Shown piece after piece: positions 44,501-55,052 of a stretch of 64,000 nucleotides of DNA; positions within the stretch are counted from its first letter, which is position 1; each line of letters opens with the position of its first letter. The notes beneath the pieces are model-generated. The model ran no database searches. It was not told the origin of the DNA and saw nothing but the letters and a program-made list of their open reading frames with translations. The stretch covers positions 369,357 to 433,356 of the forward strand of contig JAVFHQ010000022.1 of the NCBI GenBank assembly GCA_035135055.1. Reading direction: 5' to 3'. This stretch comes from Oleoguttula mirabilis. Its lineage: Eukaryota; Ascomycota; Dothideomycetes; Mycosphaerellales; Teratosphaeriaceae. A program made the position numbers and the translations under genes.

Positions 44501-45714
44501 GGTTGGCTGGTGCTGGAAGTTAGAGGAAGACGATTGAGGTCGCTTTGGGAAGGCACTATGAGTGGCGATACTCCCGCATCCTCAGTATGAGCATCGGGAT
44601 CCCGTTGGCGAGTGTGCTTTGTACCTCGAACTGGCGCACTCGCCTCGAGCACTGCGGGCTTCCGCATACAGAACCTTGCCCTCTGAATGACGTGGTAGTT
44701 GTGCGCTCCGCCGTCTTGGTGGCAACACTTCTACCTCCTCCTCCTCCAGCCTCCAGGGTGGAGTGGTGTGGGAGGCGGCCCGCATGTGCGCAACGCATCC
44801 CGCAGCGAAGCATCTCACAACTCAGCACCTTCTTTCTTCACACATGATCTGGAGGCTGGAGCGCGTTTGTATCGCAGACCTGACGGAGCACGGCAGCCGT
44901 AGTTTCGCGACAGAGTCACAGGTGACAGGTGACAGAGCATGCGACACCGGCTCAGGGCTGCGCCTGCACAACAACGTTCGCGCTCATGCAGGACAACGCC
45001 GTCGAAGACTCGAGCTCCTGAAAGCGGCGGTGTGCGCGGACGCGGACTCGGCGGCACGTGGACTGCCCACGGGCCACCATTCCACCAGCGCACTGTAGTC
45101 CGGGCGAAGCCGCAAGCGCCGAACACGAAGCGGCAGGGTGGTCGATTCCCGAAGCGGGCGGGTGGCGAAGTACATCTATGGGTACCAGGTACCGTACTTG
45201 GGACAATCGCCGGGAGGGTATGAAAAGCCCAAGCACCAGAAGCATTAGGAGGCTTCACACCGTACATAGTAGGTGTCAGAGGTATTTTGTGGCTTCTGGA
45301 AGAGCTGGACGGTCGAGTGTTGGCCGCCCTGCCCTGCATCAATCATTGTCCAGAGCTGCAGAGCAGCCGCCACTAAGCCGTAGCTCATTGCACGGACCCA
45401 CCGCTAGCGTCGTTTCGTTTCAAGCGCTCCCAAGCCTCCCAGTCTCGTCTGTCATCCCACCCTCTCCAAAGCCTTACTCTCGTACCACCAAACACACAGC
45501 AGTACAACGCAACCCGAATTCCACCGGCCCAATATTTGCGCGACCATCTTATCGCCTTCAGCATCCCTACTCTACGACTCTTCTGCGGACCCGCCGTCAG
45601 CGCCACGAAGCCAGCTGTGCTTTGTTTTGATCCCTATTGCGCACTAATTTCCCGACGTCAACCACCAAACATCACCACCAAACCCCCCACAAAACACAAC
45701 AAACACTCTCCACC
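44501..45714. other. 1.2-kb intergenic region
   Basis: Downstream of SSN8 and upstream of the disordered protein at 45715. Short overlapping ORFs only. The last 60 bp are A/C-rich (ACCACCAAAC, AAACACAAC), typical of fungal 5' untranslated leaders. Confidence 0.5.
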
Positions 45715-46374
45715 ATGGCTAGCCACTACTACGGCGCACCGAGCTACCTCCCAAACTCCGCCGCGAACAACCACGGCCACCACGGTCGCAGCCGTAGGGG
45801 TCCGAGGATCGCCTCGCAGAATGCGCATCGGCAATACAAGACCCAGCGGAGTCCCAAAGAGGCTCCAGAGGCGCCGGCACACGTTGAGTACCTCAATCGG
45901 CTCGAGGCGGCGAAGAGCTTCGAGTTTGACGACGACGAGCTGTTTTGCCCGTTCCACCTCCTGACCGAGGACGACGTACGTCTTTCAGCCCAGCGCTCGC
46001 TGCACACCTTCAAACGTGCCCAGCAAAGTGCTGACTATGATTGGCAGCTGCAATCCATCCACTCCTCGTCCGCTTCCGACCGAGGCTCGCTCTCCTCCGG
46101 GTCGCCCGAAGGCTCGCCACTGCAGCAGCAGGTGCAGCCCACACCCTCCTTCCTCCTCTCCAGCGCACCCAATGCGTACAACCCCACGCCGACGGGCTAC
46201 CAGCAGCACCCATCTGCGCATCACCAGCAGATGAAGCTGCACCAGCCGATGGCGCAGCGCACTCGCAATGCGATACCCATAGTCGACCCAAGCACTCGCT
46301 CCGTCGCGAGCCCACCGCTCTCCGTCTCGCCAGGCCGACAGATGCAGCAGCAGTACGTATCCCGCCGCTGGTAA
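45715..46374 (+). CDS. Conserved fungal disordered protein with an acidic FDDDELFCPFxLLTEDD box
   Basis: Single exon, 219 residues from MASHYYGAPSYLPNSA, with a good CACCATGG start context. A basic SRRGPRIASQN stretch is followed by LEAAKSFEFDDDELFCPFHLLTEDDV, an acidic box that I recall from uncharacterised ascomycete proteins. The C-terminal half is Gln/Ser/Pro-rich and disordered. No enzyme motif. A regulatory role via the short acidic motif is possible but unproven. Confidence 0.65.
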   Translation: MASHYYGAPSYLPNSAANNHGHHGRSRRGPRIASQNAHRQYKTQRSPKEAPEAPAHVEYLNRLEAAKSFEFDDDELFCPFHLLTEDDVRLSAQRSLHTFKRAQQSADYDWQLQSIHSSSASDRGSLSSGSPEGSPLQQQVQPTPSFLLSSAPNAYNPTPTGYQQHPSAHHQQMKLHQPMAQRTRNAIPIVDPSTRSVASPPLSVSPGRQMQQQYVSRRW

Positions 46375-47528
46375 ACCCAGTGTCGTCATACGTACTTGCC
46401 GAGTAATGATGCTGTGGCGTTCTGCGTTGTCGGGCTGGCGAGGCCTCTCTTCCTTATCACCAGCCATCAACGAGCGGATGGCTGACGATACCGATACCCA
46501 TTTGATTGAGCCTAACAACTGTACAAACACTCTCACGACTCTCTCTTCACCGACGATACACCGGACATTGGCTTCCCACCCAGGACGACGGCGTTTTCAG
46601 CATCATCACTCAGCATACAAGCAGCATATCATTCTTCGGCATTCTTTGGAGCGCGCGCGCAAACGGCATATCGGCACGGTCTATCGGCTCAGTTTCATTG
46701 TTTTGGTTCCGCACGGTGTTGGCAAGGTGGACCTTTAGTGGCCGGAGACGCCATTCACGAAATTTCAAAGCGAAAGGAAAGCGAGAGAACGCAACGGGAT
46801 ACAGCGGAACCTGCTTGCTATGGCGTGATGTTCTGCATGGTACATGTACGGATGGAGTTGTCTAGTGCTTGTTTTTCAGGGTGCGAATGAATGTGGCACG
46901 GTGCTATAGCGGCGGGAGATACCATTTCCTTGTGATGTATGGGTTCTGGGAGTGGCTTTGGGCATATGGTACGAATGGCTTTTGCATGGGTTGGGTTGAA
47001 TCGAACAAGTCTGCTACTGAGTGTAGCTAGATATGAGTAAACTATCGCTCTGTTCACGTCAAGCTTCCTTTCACTTTCATGTGTACCGCAAATCTGCTAC
47101 CCAGCGGCTGCAACCAATGTCACCAGGCTTCGCTAGTTATGGTGAACTGTGAACCCATTGAAGAGTGAGGACTGCGACCGTCTGCAGCAGTGCAGCATCC
47201 GGGAAACCGATACAATCAATAACAACGTACCTTAAGGTGAAATTCGAGCCGAGCTGCTGACCACACTTGCCGCCGGCCGGTCCCGGAGGCATTCCAGGCC
47301 GCGACGGTGACGTAGCGAGCGCGACATATCCCTGCCGTTCTAAGAGAACGGAACTTAGGAAGGCGAGCTTCAGAGCCGAGGAGCAAATCGGAAGCTCTAG
47401 ATCTTCGTTTTCACATACTGCACTGCATCGCGTTCACCAGTAACCGCACCAGCAACCGAATCACGAGGGTATTGTCGTCAAAGCGCCAATCATCTGCACG
47501 CAACCACCGAACACACAGTTCCACCGCA
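46375..47528. other. 1.15-kb intergenic region
   Basis: Between two + strand genes. No ORF shows a domain or plausible splice structure. It holds the promoter of the small mitochondrial protein gene. Confidence 0.5.
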
Positions 47529-48032
47529 ATGTCCGCCCTCCGAATGAGCTTTGCGCGCCGGGCGCCTGTCTACCGGAGCATTGCAGGCACGCCGACGCGA
47601 TCATTCCAGAGCTGCAGAGTGCTGGCCGCGGGCAAGGAGTCGGCGTTGCGTACGTGTGGACATCGGAGCGAGGGAGGGAGATATGAAGAGGGCAGGGCAT
47701 GTGGCTAACCGCCGAGCAGACGACGAAGAGCGCGGAGAGAAAGCCGAGTACCACAAGCAAGACCAGCTCCAGAAGCAGAAGGAGGGCAAGGGCCAATGGA
47801 AGGACGAGCTGGCTAGTGATAGCGAGAGCATTGTAAGCATACAGCTCCCACAGCCAGTCATATATCGGGCGAGAGGCATACTTGGCTGGCGGGCTAATAT
47901 TCACGGCAACTGCAGGTCAAAGCAGACCGCGGCGACATTGAAGCCTCCAAGGGCACTATCGAGCAATTGCAGAAGGAGACCGCGAAGCTGGCCGAGAACG
48001 AGCTGCAGGAGAAGACGAAGAAGAACGTATGA
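47529..48032 (+). CDS. Small mitochondrial protein with charged coiled-coil (KQKEGKG family)
   Basis: Exons 47529-47649, 47720-47832 and 47916-48032 give about 116 residues; using an alternative acceptor at 47716 adds one. The N-terminus (MSALRMSFARRAPVYRSIAG, then TRSFQSCRVL) is an Arg/Ser-rich amphipathic presequence with no acidic residue. The mature part is highly charged and helical: EYHKQDQLQKQKEGKGQWKDELASDSES, then VKADRGDIEASKGTIEQLQKET. This pattern matches a fungal family of short, presumably matrix, proteins of unknown function. It superficially resembles the F1-ATPase inhibitor by charge and helicity but lacks its C-terminal helix pattern, so I do not call it IF1. Confidence 0.75.
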
Positions 48033-49089
48033 GGCAACAGCGATGGGCGCGGCGGGCGTTGATGTTTGAGTAGCGAGGACGTACATCTGTATATATCAGC
48101 ATTTTCATGCTCCAACACATCAATCCACCATGCCGGCCCACTCTGGCAACGTAGCTGTGTGGCAAGGACCGCCTATTCACGCGCATGCTGGCCGTTGTGC
48201 CGCTCTGCTCGTTCGCAATGTTTCGGCTGACGCATCGCCTGTATCTGCCGCCACGAGTGGCCAGCGTCGCACTTCGGCGGACGAGGACGACCGCCCGGCC
48301 ATGTCGAAGGACCAAGCAGTCACGGTGAACGTCGAGGAAGTAAACCATGGCGACAGCCGCTCGGAAAGCCTCGACGATGACGCGGAAGACGAGGACCCGG
48401 CAGCTGCGGCGGTCAAAACGCCTCGGAGGGCGAAGAAGAGACCATTGCGTGTATCTGGCGGCCTCGAAAAGACTACCACGCCATTGCAGCAGGCTACTCT
48501 ATACGCCTGCGTGTTCCCAAGTTGTAGGAGTTGTGGGCCCTGGCGGTGACACCTGTCGAGCCACAGCAGCCTCATCCATATCGATGTCCCTAGGGTAGAT
48601 GGAGTGACGGGCTAGCTGGTGTATACAGCGTTGGGGTAGAAGCAGCGTCGCATCTCGCTGTTCGACAGTTTCGAGTAGCGTGAGCATCCTCCAGACTCTC
48701 GAAGCCAGTGACTCTTCGGTTGTAATCAGCATCGTTCAAGGCGTTGCGGCTGTTCGATCAGGCAATCCGGCACATAGGCATTGGCGGTCTGTGAGCAAGC
48801 CCGTCTGTCCATGGGCGCAGCAGCGGACAAAGCATTTGGAGCAACAATGCGGTCGGTGCGCTCATAGTGGTAAGGTTCTTAGTCTCGTACAAAGCATAGG
48901 TCGGACAATGGGAGGGACCAATAGACTTTAGGCCCACCTTTGCGCCGTGGTGTGTCGAGCTCAAAAGCCTTGCCTACAGCTAGAAGATTGGTTAGACACA
49001 GGTGGAGCAGTCCTATCATCATCATCAATCGTCATCAACAAACTGATACGGATCGTAGCCAAGGGTCCCGCTAAGACAATCATAACAGC
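48033..49089. other. 1.06-kb interval with one weak ORF
   Basis: It contains the weak candidate at 48130-48549; the remainder shows no gene. Confidence 0.45.
48130..48549 (+). CDS. Possible small hypothetical protein, 139 aa (weak)
   Basis: An ATG-started ORF with an acidic SRSESLDDDAEDEDPAAAA stretch next to a basic KTPRRAKKRPLR stretch, as in some nuclear proteins. The opening is less convincing. The frame lies only about 100 bp downstream of the preceding gene and could be part of its 3' untranslated region. No family recognised. Confidence 0.3.
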   Translation: MPAHSGNVAVWQGPPIHAHAGRCAALLVRNVSADASPVSAATSGQRRTSADEDDRPAMSKDQAVTVNVEEVNHGDSRSESLDDDAEDEDPAAAAVKTPRRAKKRPLRVSGGLEKTTTPLQQATLYACVFPSCRSCGPWR

Positions 49090-50640
49090 ATGAAGCTCGT
49101 AGAACCTCGCACTCGCGCTTTGGAGCGCGAGATCGCTGGGTTGCAAGCCCGAGTGGCCGAATTAGAAGCGGAGAGCCAGCGGTGGAAGGAGGCGTACCAG
49201 CAGGTCTAGAAAGGCGCATCCGGTAACACCAGACGAGAGTCTTCGACAGTACTGACTGCGCACAGGGAAGCCGGTAGCACACCATCTTATCTCAGGGCCA
49301 CGGCGGCTTCGCAGCAGAGAGCCTTCTCGAGTACCGCGACGTCGCCAGCGACACCGGATCCTTTGGTCTCCCGAGTCGTTAATCAGCGCGAGTGTTCACT
49401 GCGATACGACGATGGTAAGCTCCTTAGCATCCCAGAAGAAGATGAGGTTGTCCCTAACTACCTCAGGCATACCGAAGCATCCGCGCGGCAGGCTGGCCTG
49501 TCGTACACCGCTTCCGCATCCAGAGCATGGGGTGTCGAGGCCCCGCTGGTCACAACAACAGCCCTACGGACAAGCTTTCCTGTCGAAACGGATGATTTCG
49601 AACCAGGGCCTTGGGACCAAGACTATCAAGGTAATGTGGATGACGACGAGACGCCAGAGGAAGTCCAGGAGCCACAGCTAACATGCTCAAGATGCGACGC
49701 CATCGACGCCGCCGACGAGTCAACCGCAGATGGTTCTCTCAGCGTGCGCTCTCGCCTCCGGGATCAGGACTTCTACAGCATCATCCAGGCTCCGAGTGCT
49801 ACGTCCCGATGCGCGTTCAAACCCGCCTCCTCAAAACCGCTCTCCGCCTTGCGCAGGAGACAACATGGTCCGCCCTCCGCACCCACTGGCCCTGATCCAA
49901 CTTTCGAAGTACCTCGAGGGCCCTGAGGAGTTCAAGTTCGGGCGCGAAGAGCTCGATCGCGTCTTCGGCAACGAGCAGTATCCCACGGAAGCGAACGAGA
50001 TGTGCGGCGCGCCCAGAGGTGCCGTCATCAGCGCACTACTGGCGTCGTCTTTCTGCGCAACGCGGTGTGCCACCCTATGCAACGCGGCACGCGGAGTCTC
50101 GATAATCTGCTGCAAGGCGCGCAGAACCTGGCCGTGGTGCTGCTCGATGCGCCGCGCGCGTTCAAGATCCGGAGGCTGAGGGATGCTCTGCAGGCCGCAT
50201 CGCTGAAAGCGGACGCGGAAATCAAAGCGTTTGAGCCACTGGCTAGCTTGCCTTTCGCTCGGAAGCCTTGGGCTATTCATCATCAGCGGCTTTTTAGTGC
50301 GGTGTGCTATGCCGTGAAGCACAACCTGCCGGATCGAGGCAGGTACTCGCCGGCGGTCGTGCGGGCGGCGATGATGTGGAGTCTGAGTTTTGCTCGGCCA
50401 GGGGAGTTGGATCCGATCCATCTCGAGAATGTGGGGAGGGCCAAGGCGTGCATGCGGGAAGCTGGGTATGGGCGCCGAGCCAGTGCGTCTGAAGAAGTCA
50501 CGTACGGCGAAGAGAACCTTCCCGCCGTAAATCAGCCCCCCGCCAGTCTAAGCGGCGAGAGCAACGATGGAAAGGGCACCGAGACTGGCGGCTGGCCGAC
50601 AACGATTTGTGAGCCTCAGACGAGTGCTGACGGCTGGTAG
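49090..50640 (+). CDS. Unidentified multi-exon gene with N-terminal coiled coil
   Basis: Model: exons 49090-49203, 49315-49630, 49692-50018 and 50117-50640 give 426 residues. The first exon is a clear heptad coiled coil (LEREIAGLQARVAELEAES). The intron 49631-49691 is strong, with a CTAAC branch site and AG, and it is needed to switch frame; 50019-50116 restores the frame to the last exon. The C-terminal half is helical (NLAVVLLDAPRAFKIRRL, RKPWAIHHQRLFSAVCYAVK, YSPAVVRAAMMWSLSFA). The first exon junction is uncertain: the frame is open straight through to exon 2 except for one TAG at 49207-49209, and the 111-nt intron that removes it has a weak GTCTAG donor. It may therefore be a pseudogene or start elsewhere. 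No domain recognised. Confidence 0.55.
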
Positions 50641-50670
50641 GTAAGGTGTGCTGTACAGGGTATACTACAA

Positions 50671-52419
50671 TCAATCTAGACAGATAATCAACGTTCCCAG
50701 CATATCTTTTGTATCTTCCGCTTCACTCCCTTCGCCATCTAGACCATCGAGTTGATCTTGCAGTGATGCTTTGATGGGTCCCACGCCGACTTGCTTCGTG
50801 ACCAGCGTTTTCGCGCCGGCATCCTCCGCTGCCAACCATGCGAGTATCATGTCGATCGTCTGTAGCGAGAAAAGGCCGCTGTCAAGACGTTGTGAGAGCC
50901 ATTCGTCCGCACGGTCTTCTGCTTCTTCACCACTGAGCTGAGTTCGCTCAAGCTTGATCTGCTCATCGACGGTACCAACTTTGCGAGCATAGTCGTGCCG
51001 AAGTTGCACGAGCTTGGCGACCTTCTCGAAGTCCTTCTCCGTGAACTTCGCGAGCGTGCGGATCCGTGAGGCGGACTCTCCGGGCAGCGACCGCAGTAGG
51101 GATGCAAAGACACCGAGCACATGCTCCACGGTGGCGTTGTCAGCTTTCTTCATGAACAAGCTGAAGATCGTCTTCAGTCCAGCCGCATCAACGAGCTTCT
51201 CGCACGCCTCGACCGCTGCCTGTCCTTGTCCGCCACATGCATAGTCCAACAGCCGCAATGCGCGAAGTTTGCTAAAGCTGCCCTCCTTGAGCATGATGAT
51301 GCAGAGCTCGAAGCCTTCCGCCTCCACAAACTTCGTCTTGCCATCCGGCTCGTCGACCACGCAGGTCAAAGCGTCGAAGAGATTCTCGGCATACTCCTCC
51401 TCGTGACTATCTTTGGGCGGATCGCGTTTCCGGTAGGCGGCCAGAATCTGGAGGAAAAGATCTACGCCGTCCAGGTCCATAGCAAGGCGCGTCCGTAGCA
51501 ATGGCGAGGATTGCAGGAGCACCTGCAGCACTTCTGCAGCATATTGCTTGTTCTGCGACACTACCTTCTCCGGCTTTCGCACTCTATTGCATAGCCCTAG
51601 TAGCACCTTCTCCTGCCCGATCTTCTCCGCAACAAGCTGCTGGCTCGCCAAGCTTTCCATGACTGCCAAGCTGTGATATACTCCGCTGCGGTCGCTCTCG
51701 TTCTCCTCGTCCAGCCTTGCCAGATTGCTCATCAGCAGATCTAGCAGGTCGGCCTCGAGCAGAGCCATAACAAGAGCATTCCATTGCGCCTGCTCAGCCT
51801 CTACATCTTCGTCCAGCAGCTCGGAAATGATCTCCATTGCGCCAATCGCAACGTCGGTGTTCTCATGCGCGAGCAGACCGACGAGCAATCCCACTGTCTC
51901 ACTCTCGGCAAACTCGGTGTACAGCTCCGGATGCTCGCTTAGCAGACTCCAGCTTTTGATCTCGGCATCCAGATCCGCCTCGGAAGCCATGAACTTCTGC
52001 GGCTCGTTCTCATACCTCGCTCGTAGCTCGGCATTCTTGGTGACCTTCTTCCCGAAGCTGACGGCAAGGCGCCGAAGCCATGCCGAGTCAGTCCTCTCGT
52101 CCGTGTAGGTCTCGGGTTCTTGTTGGTCGATGTAGTCGAGTGCTTCGGCCGTATCTTTCGTCACGCCTCCGCCGAAGAAGCGCCCGCCTTCTTCATCATC
52201 ATCATCCTCAGACGGCAGCTCCGGGCCGGCTTCGAGGTCATCATCGTCTTCCGCAGCATCTTCTACCGACCCGCCATTGGTATGCGTGCCGTTCGGGGAT
52301 GCAGTGTGAGACACCTTCGAGGCTTTGTACGCCTGCTGAGCATCGGGTGCCTCGAACTTGCGCTTGATGGAGCCTGATGGCAGCGTTGGCTTCTTGAACA
52401 GATCGTCGACGCTCGTCAT
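50671..52419 (-). CDS. CTNNBL1: Beta-catenin-like protein 1 (armadillo splicing factor)
   Basis: Single exon, 582 residues from MTSVDDLFKKPTLPSGSIKRKFE. After an acidic N-terminus (EDDDDLEAGPELPSEDDDDEEGG) the protein is all armadillo/HEAT-like helices, with family hallmarks: SEADLDAEIKSWSLLSEHPELYTEF, LLVGLLAHENTDVAIGAMEII, DLLDLLMSNLARLDE, VYHSLAVMESLA, NKQYAAEVLQVLLQ and ENLFDALTCVVDEPDGKTKFV. CTNNBL1 associates with the Prp19/CDC5L complex and the spliceosome in the nucleus. Length fits the family. The frame extends upstream beyond the chosen ATG through a GC-rich pentamer repeat, which I take as untranslated leader. Confidence 0.92.
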   Translation of the reverse strand: MTSVDDLFKKPTLPSGSIKRKFEAPDAQQAYKASKVSHTASPNGTHTNGGSVEDAAEDDDDLEAGPELPSEDDDDEEGGRFFGGGVTKDTAEALDYIDQQEPETYTDERTDSAWLRRLAVSFGKKVTKNAELRARYENEPQKFMASEADLDAEIKSWSLLSEHPELYTEFAESETVGLLVGLLAHENTDVAIGAMEIISELLDEDVEAEQAQWNALVMALLEADLLDLLMSNLARLDEENESDRSGVYHSLAVMESLASQQLVAEKIGQEKVLLGLCNRVRKPEKVVSQNKQYAAEVLQVLLQSSPLLRTRLAMDLDGVDLFLQILAAYRKRDPPKDSHEEEYAENLFDALTCVVDEPDGKTKFVEAEGFELCIIMLKEGSFSKLRALRLLDYACGGQGQAAVEACEKLVDAAGLKTIFSLFMKKADNATVEHVLGVFASLLRSLPGESASRIRTLAKFTEKDFEKVAKLVQLRHDYARKVGTVDEQIKLERTQLSGEEAEDRADEWLSQRLDSGLFSLQTIDMILAWLAAEDAGAKTLVTKQVGVGPIKASLQDQLDGLDGEGSEAEDTKDMLGTLIICLD

Positions 52420-53642
52420 GGTTGTGGCAGCTTCCTGGATCGCGCAGTCGCGCAGAGAGCTTCCCAGCCTTTCGAGTTGCACTCCTCCAGAAAGTTGGAG
52501 GATCGCTTTGCGAATCCCCGAGCCGAGAGGCCGAGGCCGGGACGGACCGCTCCGCTCCGCTCCGCTCCGCTCCTTTCCAATCCACGTCGATCCTCCATTC
52601 AGCTCCGCTATCTTCGTTCGACCGTTCGATGAGCACATTGTACCGTTCATTCGCCATCCTAATCGTTAAGGCGTTGGCTGGGATAGTGTACAACATGTGT
52701 CGACCAAAGTGAGTCTTCTCCGTACACATTAGAATCAGCTAGTTGACGAGTCTTCTATGCCCACCCGCAAATCAATCATGAAACTGCATGATCATTACTT
52801 CATTCAGCGGCCTTGAACGGTACCCATCATCCACCATTCTAGCGAAACGACCATCTAAGGCCATGGGCGATATAGTGAGATCATAGGCTGCCGTGCAACA
52901 TGTCAGCGTACAGCGCACAGCGTGCCTTGGTAGGTCATATATCGCCTGCGCGTGTTGTACTTGCTGCGTAGGGCAGGTTCGTGCGTTGCAATCCGTTGAT
53001 GCAGATGCGCATTATGCGGTATGACATGTTCAGCCGCCCCTCAACGCGGTCGAGACCCTTTGGTTGTATCCCCAATTCGATGGCGCGATGCGGCTTCCTT
53101 CCAGAAGCCTACGCCTGAATATCTGCTCTGAAGGTACGACGGCGGTCAAGTCTTAAAACTATTTTTTCAAGGGGGTGCGAGGCCACCCGGAAACGCTCTG
53201 CTTTGAATGTTGTACGGCATTTCTCAGTGATGGATATACACCACTATTTTGAAGACTGCACGAGGTCAGCATTGAGTTTTGGAGCTCGGCCTAGGATGCC
53301 GCCACGCTCACCTTGGGAGCTCACTTCCCACTCGAGATATTTCGGCCGCTGCTGTCGACTTTGCCCGACAACCTCACACGCGGACCTCACATCCAACCCG
53401 GCCCGAAGTGTGTTAGGCACGGCAGGAGCGACATGCATTCCTGGCACGCATTGGTTTGCGTGGCGTGACGGTCCGCCTGCAGTCTCCCGAGCGGCTACGC
53501 TGCAGAGGATGGTTTCCTGCCGTTTCCTCAACAACTGTACCTGCAAAACGCTTCTTGCAGCTGGTTATATGCGTGCTCGACGGGTAAAGCCGCTCACAAC
53601 ATCGCCAGAAATTCGCATCTCGTGCTGCGCCTCGTTGTGATC
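52420..53642. other. 1.2-kb intergenic region
   Basis: Between CTNNBL1 and the kinase/PHD gene, both on the minus strand. It includes the CCGCT repeat; no gene supported. Confidence 0.5.
52547..52572. repeat. CCGCT pentanucleotide microsatellite
   Basis: About five tandem copies of CCGCT, about 130 bp upstream of the CTNNBL1 ATG; probably within its 5' leader or promoter. Confidence 0.8.
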
Positions 53643-55052
53643 TTACCCTCGTCCGCACTCTTCACAAAACCAGTCATCGTTCTCCGAAGGTGCCTCCGCC
53701 AAGCCAACGCAGTCGAAGTGGAACCACTGTCGCTTGCACTCGGTCCTGTCGCAGCCTACCATGCGTCCCGATTCGGGCTTTTCGCAATAGCAGTACACCT
53801 CCTCCGAGCGAGTGCCGTCGGGTCGCCGCCGCTTTGCGCTTTTGGTTGCCTCTTCGCTGTCGTCATCGCCGTCCGCTCTGCGCTTCCGACTATTCCGGTT
53901 GTCTTGTGCCACCACCTCAGACCCGCCGAAGCTCTTCGCCGTATCAGGGTCCCAGGTATTGTTCACCGGGTCATGCAGTGCATTCGCAATCTTCTCCACA
54001 CCCACGGCATCGCCCTCCTCCGTCTCATTGAGCTCGGCATCCACCCAGCCTTCCGTGTAGCTTCCGCCGAAGTCAATGATCCAAAGCCGATCATCCTCGT
54101 CGACCATGAAGTTGTCGGCTTTGGCATCTCCCCAAACGATACCATGCTCGTGAAGCACGTCGACCATTGCTTGCGACTCGGCAGCCCAACGGTCGCGGAG
54201 ATCCTGTGGTATCTCAGCATCGAGCTTATGAGTAAGGGCAACCGGGTTGGGAATGTCAGTCTGCAGGAAGCCTATGATCTTCGAACGGTCATCGTTTAGC
54301 GTGACCAGCGCTTCTAGCTCCGGGCAGCGGAGCTTGTCATGGAGACCCTTTTCGGAGATGCTGTTGAGGAGAGCAAGCTCACGCTTGGTTGCTTGTGGTT
54401 GGGTTTTATCGACGAGCTTGAGGTGGTATACATCACCACTTTGCGTCCGTACTCGCGATGGATGGTACGGTGGAGGGTAGCAGCTGCCCTCCAGCACCGT
54501 GAGCTCACAGGCTTCTAACCATGGGACGTCGATTGCCCGAATGTATTTCGGCACAGCGATCTTATGGAGCAGGCTGCCGACTTGCCCTTGCAGATCAGCA
54601 GACGGCTCGAGCTCGGTTGCCTCTAGTTGCTTGTTGCTTATTTCAAGGTTGAAGAAATGCGTAGGTCCAGTGTACCACGCTTCCAGCGTTTGCTTGTTTG
54701 ATGCTTGAGTCTTCGGTGCGAGCAGTTCTGCCGACTGGTGCAGCGGAGCAAGCATCCAACGGTGGAGGGTTTCCCGGGAGTCTATTGCATCGAGTTCGTT
54801 GGGATCGTCCTTTTCGCCATAGCCCACATCAACGCCGCTGTCTGATTCTGCGGGCTCGACCTCGTCAATGTCTGCGTCTTGCACAGCCAGCAACAAGCGA
54901 GTATACTCCTGGCCCACTAAGCCCTTCCGCACTTTGCTGGCATCGGCGATGATGTGAAAGCGAACGTTGTTGATGAGAGCGGTCAAGGCACAGCTGTTTT
55001 CGTTGTAGAAGAAGTTCAACACATGAAATTCCAGAGCTTGGGAAGACGCCAT
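53643..55052 (-). CDS. Kinase-like domain fused to an ING-type PHD finger
   Basis: Single exon, 469 residues from the ATG of MASSQALEFHVL; further upstream the frame has no ATG. The central part is a divergent protein-kinase fold: VYHLKLVDK (possible Lys), a catalytic-loop-like HGIVWGDAKADNFMV (about 297-311) in which the motif reads GDAKxxN, and IIDFGG (about 325). Asp of the loop and DFG are kept, so activity is possible. A basic, acidic linker with KKR-type signals (RKRRADGDDD, KSAKRRRPDG) follows, then a complete C4HC3 PHD finger at about 417-467 (CYC, GC, EC, HFDC, FC, EC) most like ING proteins, which read H3K4 methylation. A chromatin-tethered kinase-like protein is inferred; the N-terminal 180 residues are unrecognised. 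Confidence 0.8.
   Translation of the reverse strand: MASSQALEFHVLNFFYNENSCALTALINNVRFHIIADASKVRKGLVGQEYTRLLLAVQDADIDEVEPAESDSGVDVGYGEKDDPNELDAIDSRETLHRWMLAPLHQSAELLAPKTQASNKQTLEAWYTGPTHFFNLEISNKQLEATELEPSADLQGQVGSLLHKIAVPKYIRAIDVPWLEACELTVLEGSCYPPPYHPSRVRTQSGDVYHLKLVDKTQPQATKRELALLNSISEKGLHDKLRCPELEALVTLNDDRSKIIGFLQTDIPNPVALTHKLDAEIPQDLRDRWAAESQAMVDVLHEHGIVWGDAKADNFMVDEDDRLWIIDFGGSYTEGWVDAELNETEEGDAVGVEKIANALHDPVNNTWDPDTAKSFGGSEVVAQDNRNSRKRRADGDDDSEEATKSAKRRRPDGTRSEEVYCYCEKPESGRMVGCDRTECKRQWFHFDCVGLAEAPSENDDWFCEECGRG

Noticed and set aside
47529..48032. Calling the small mitochondrial protein the F1-ATPase inhibitor IF1
   Set aside because: The charged helix is suggestive, but the inhibitory N-terminal motif and the C-terminal antiparallel coil pattern are not visible; KQKEGKG..W and VKADR fit another fungal family better.
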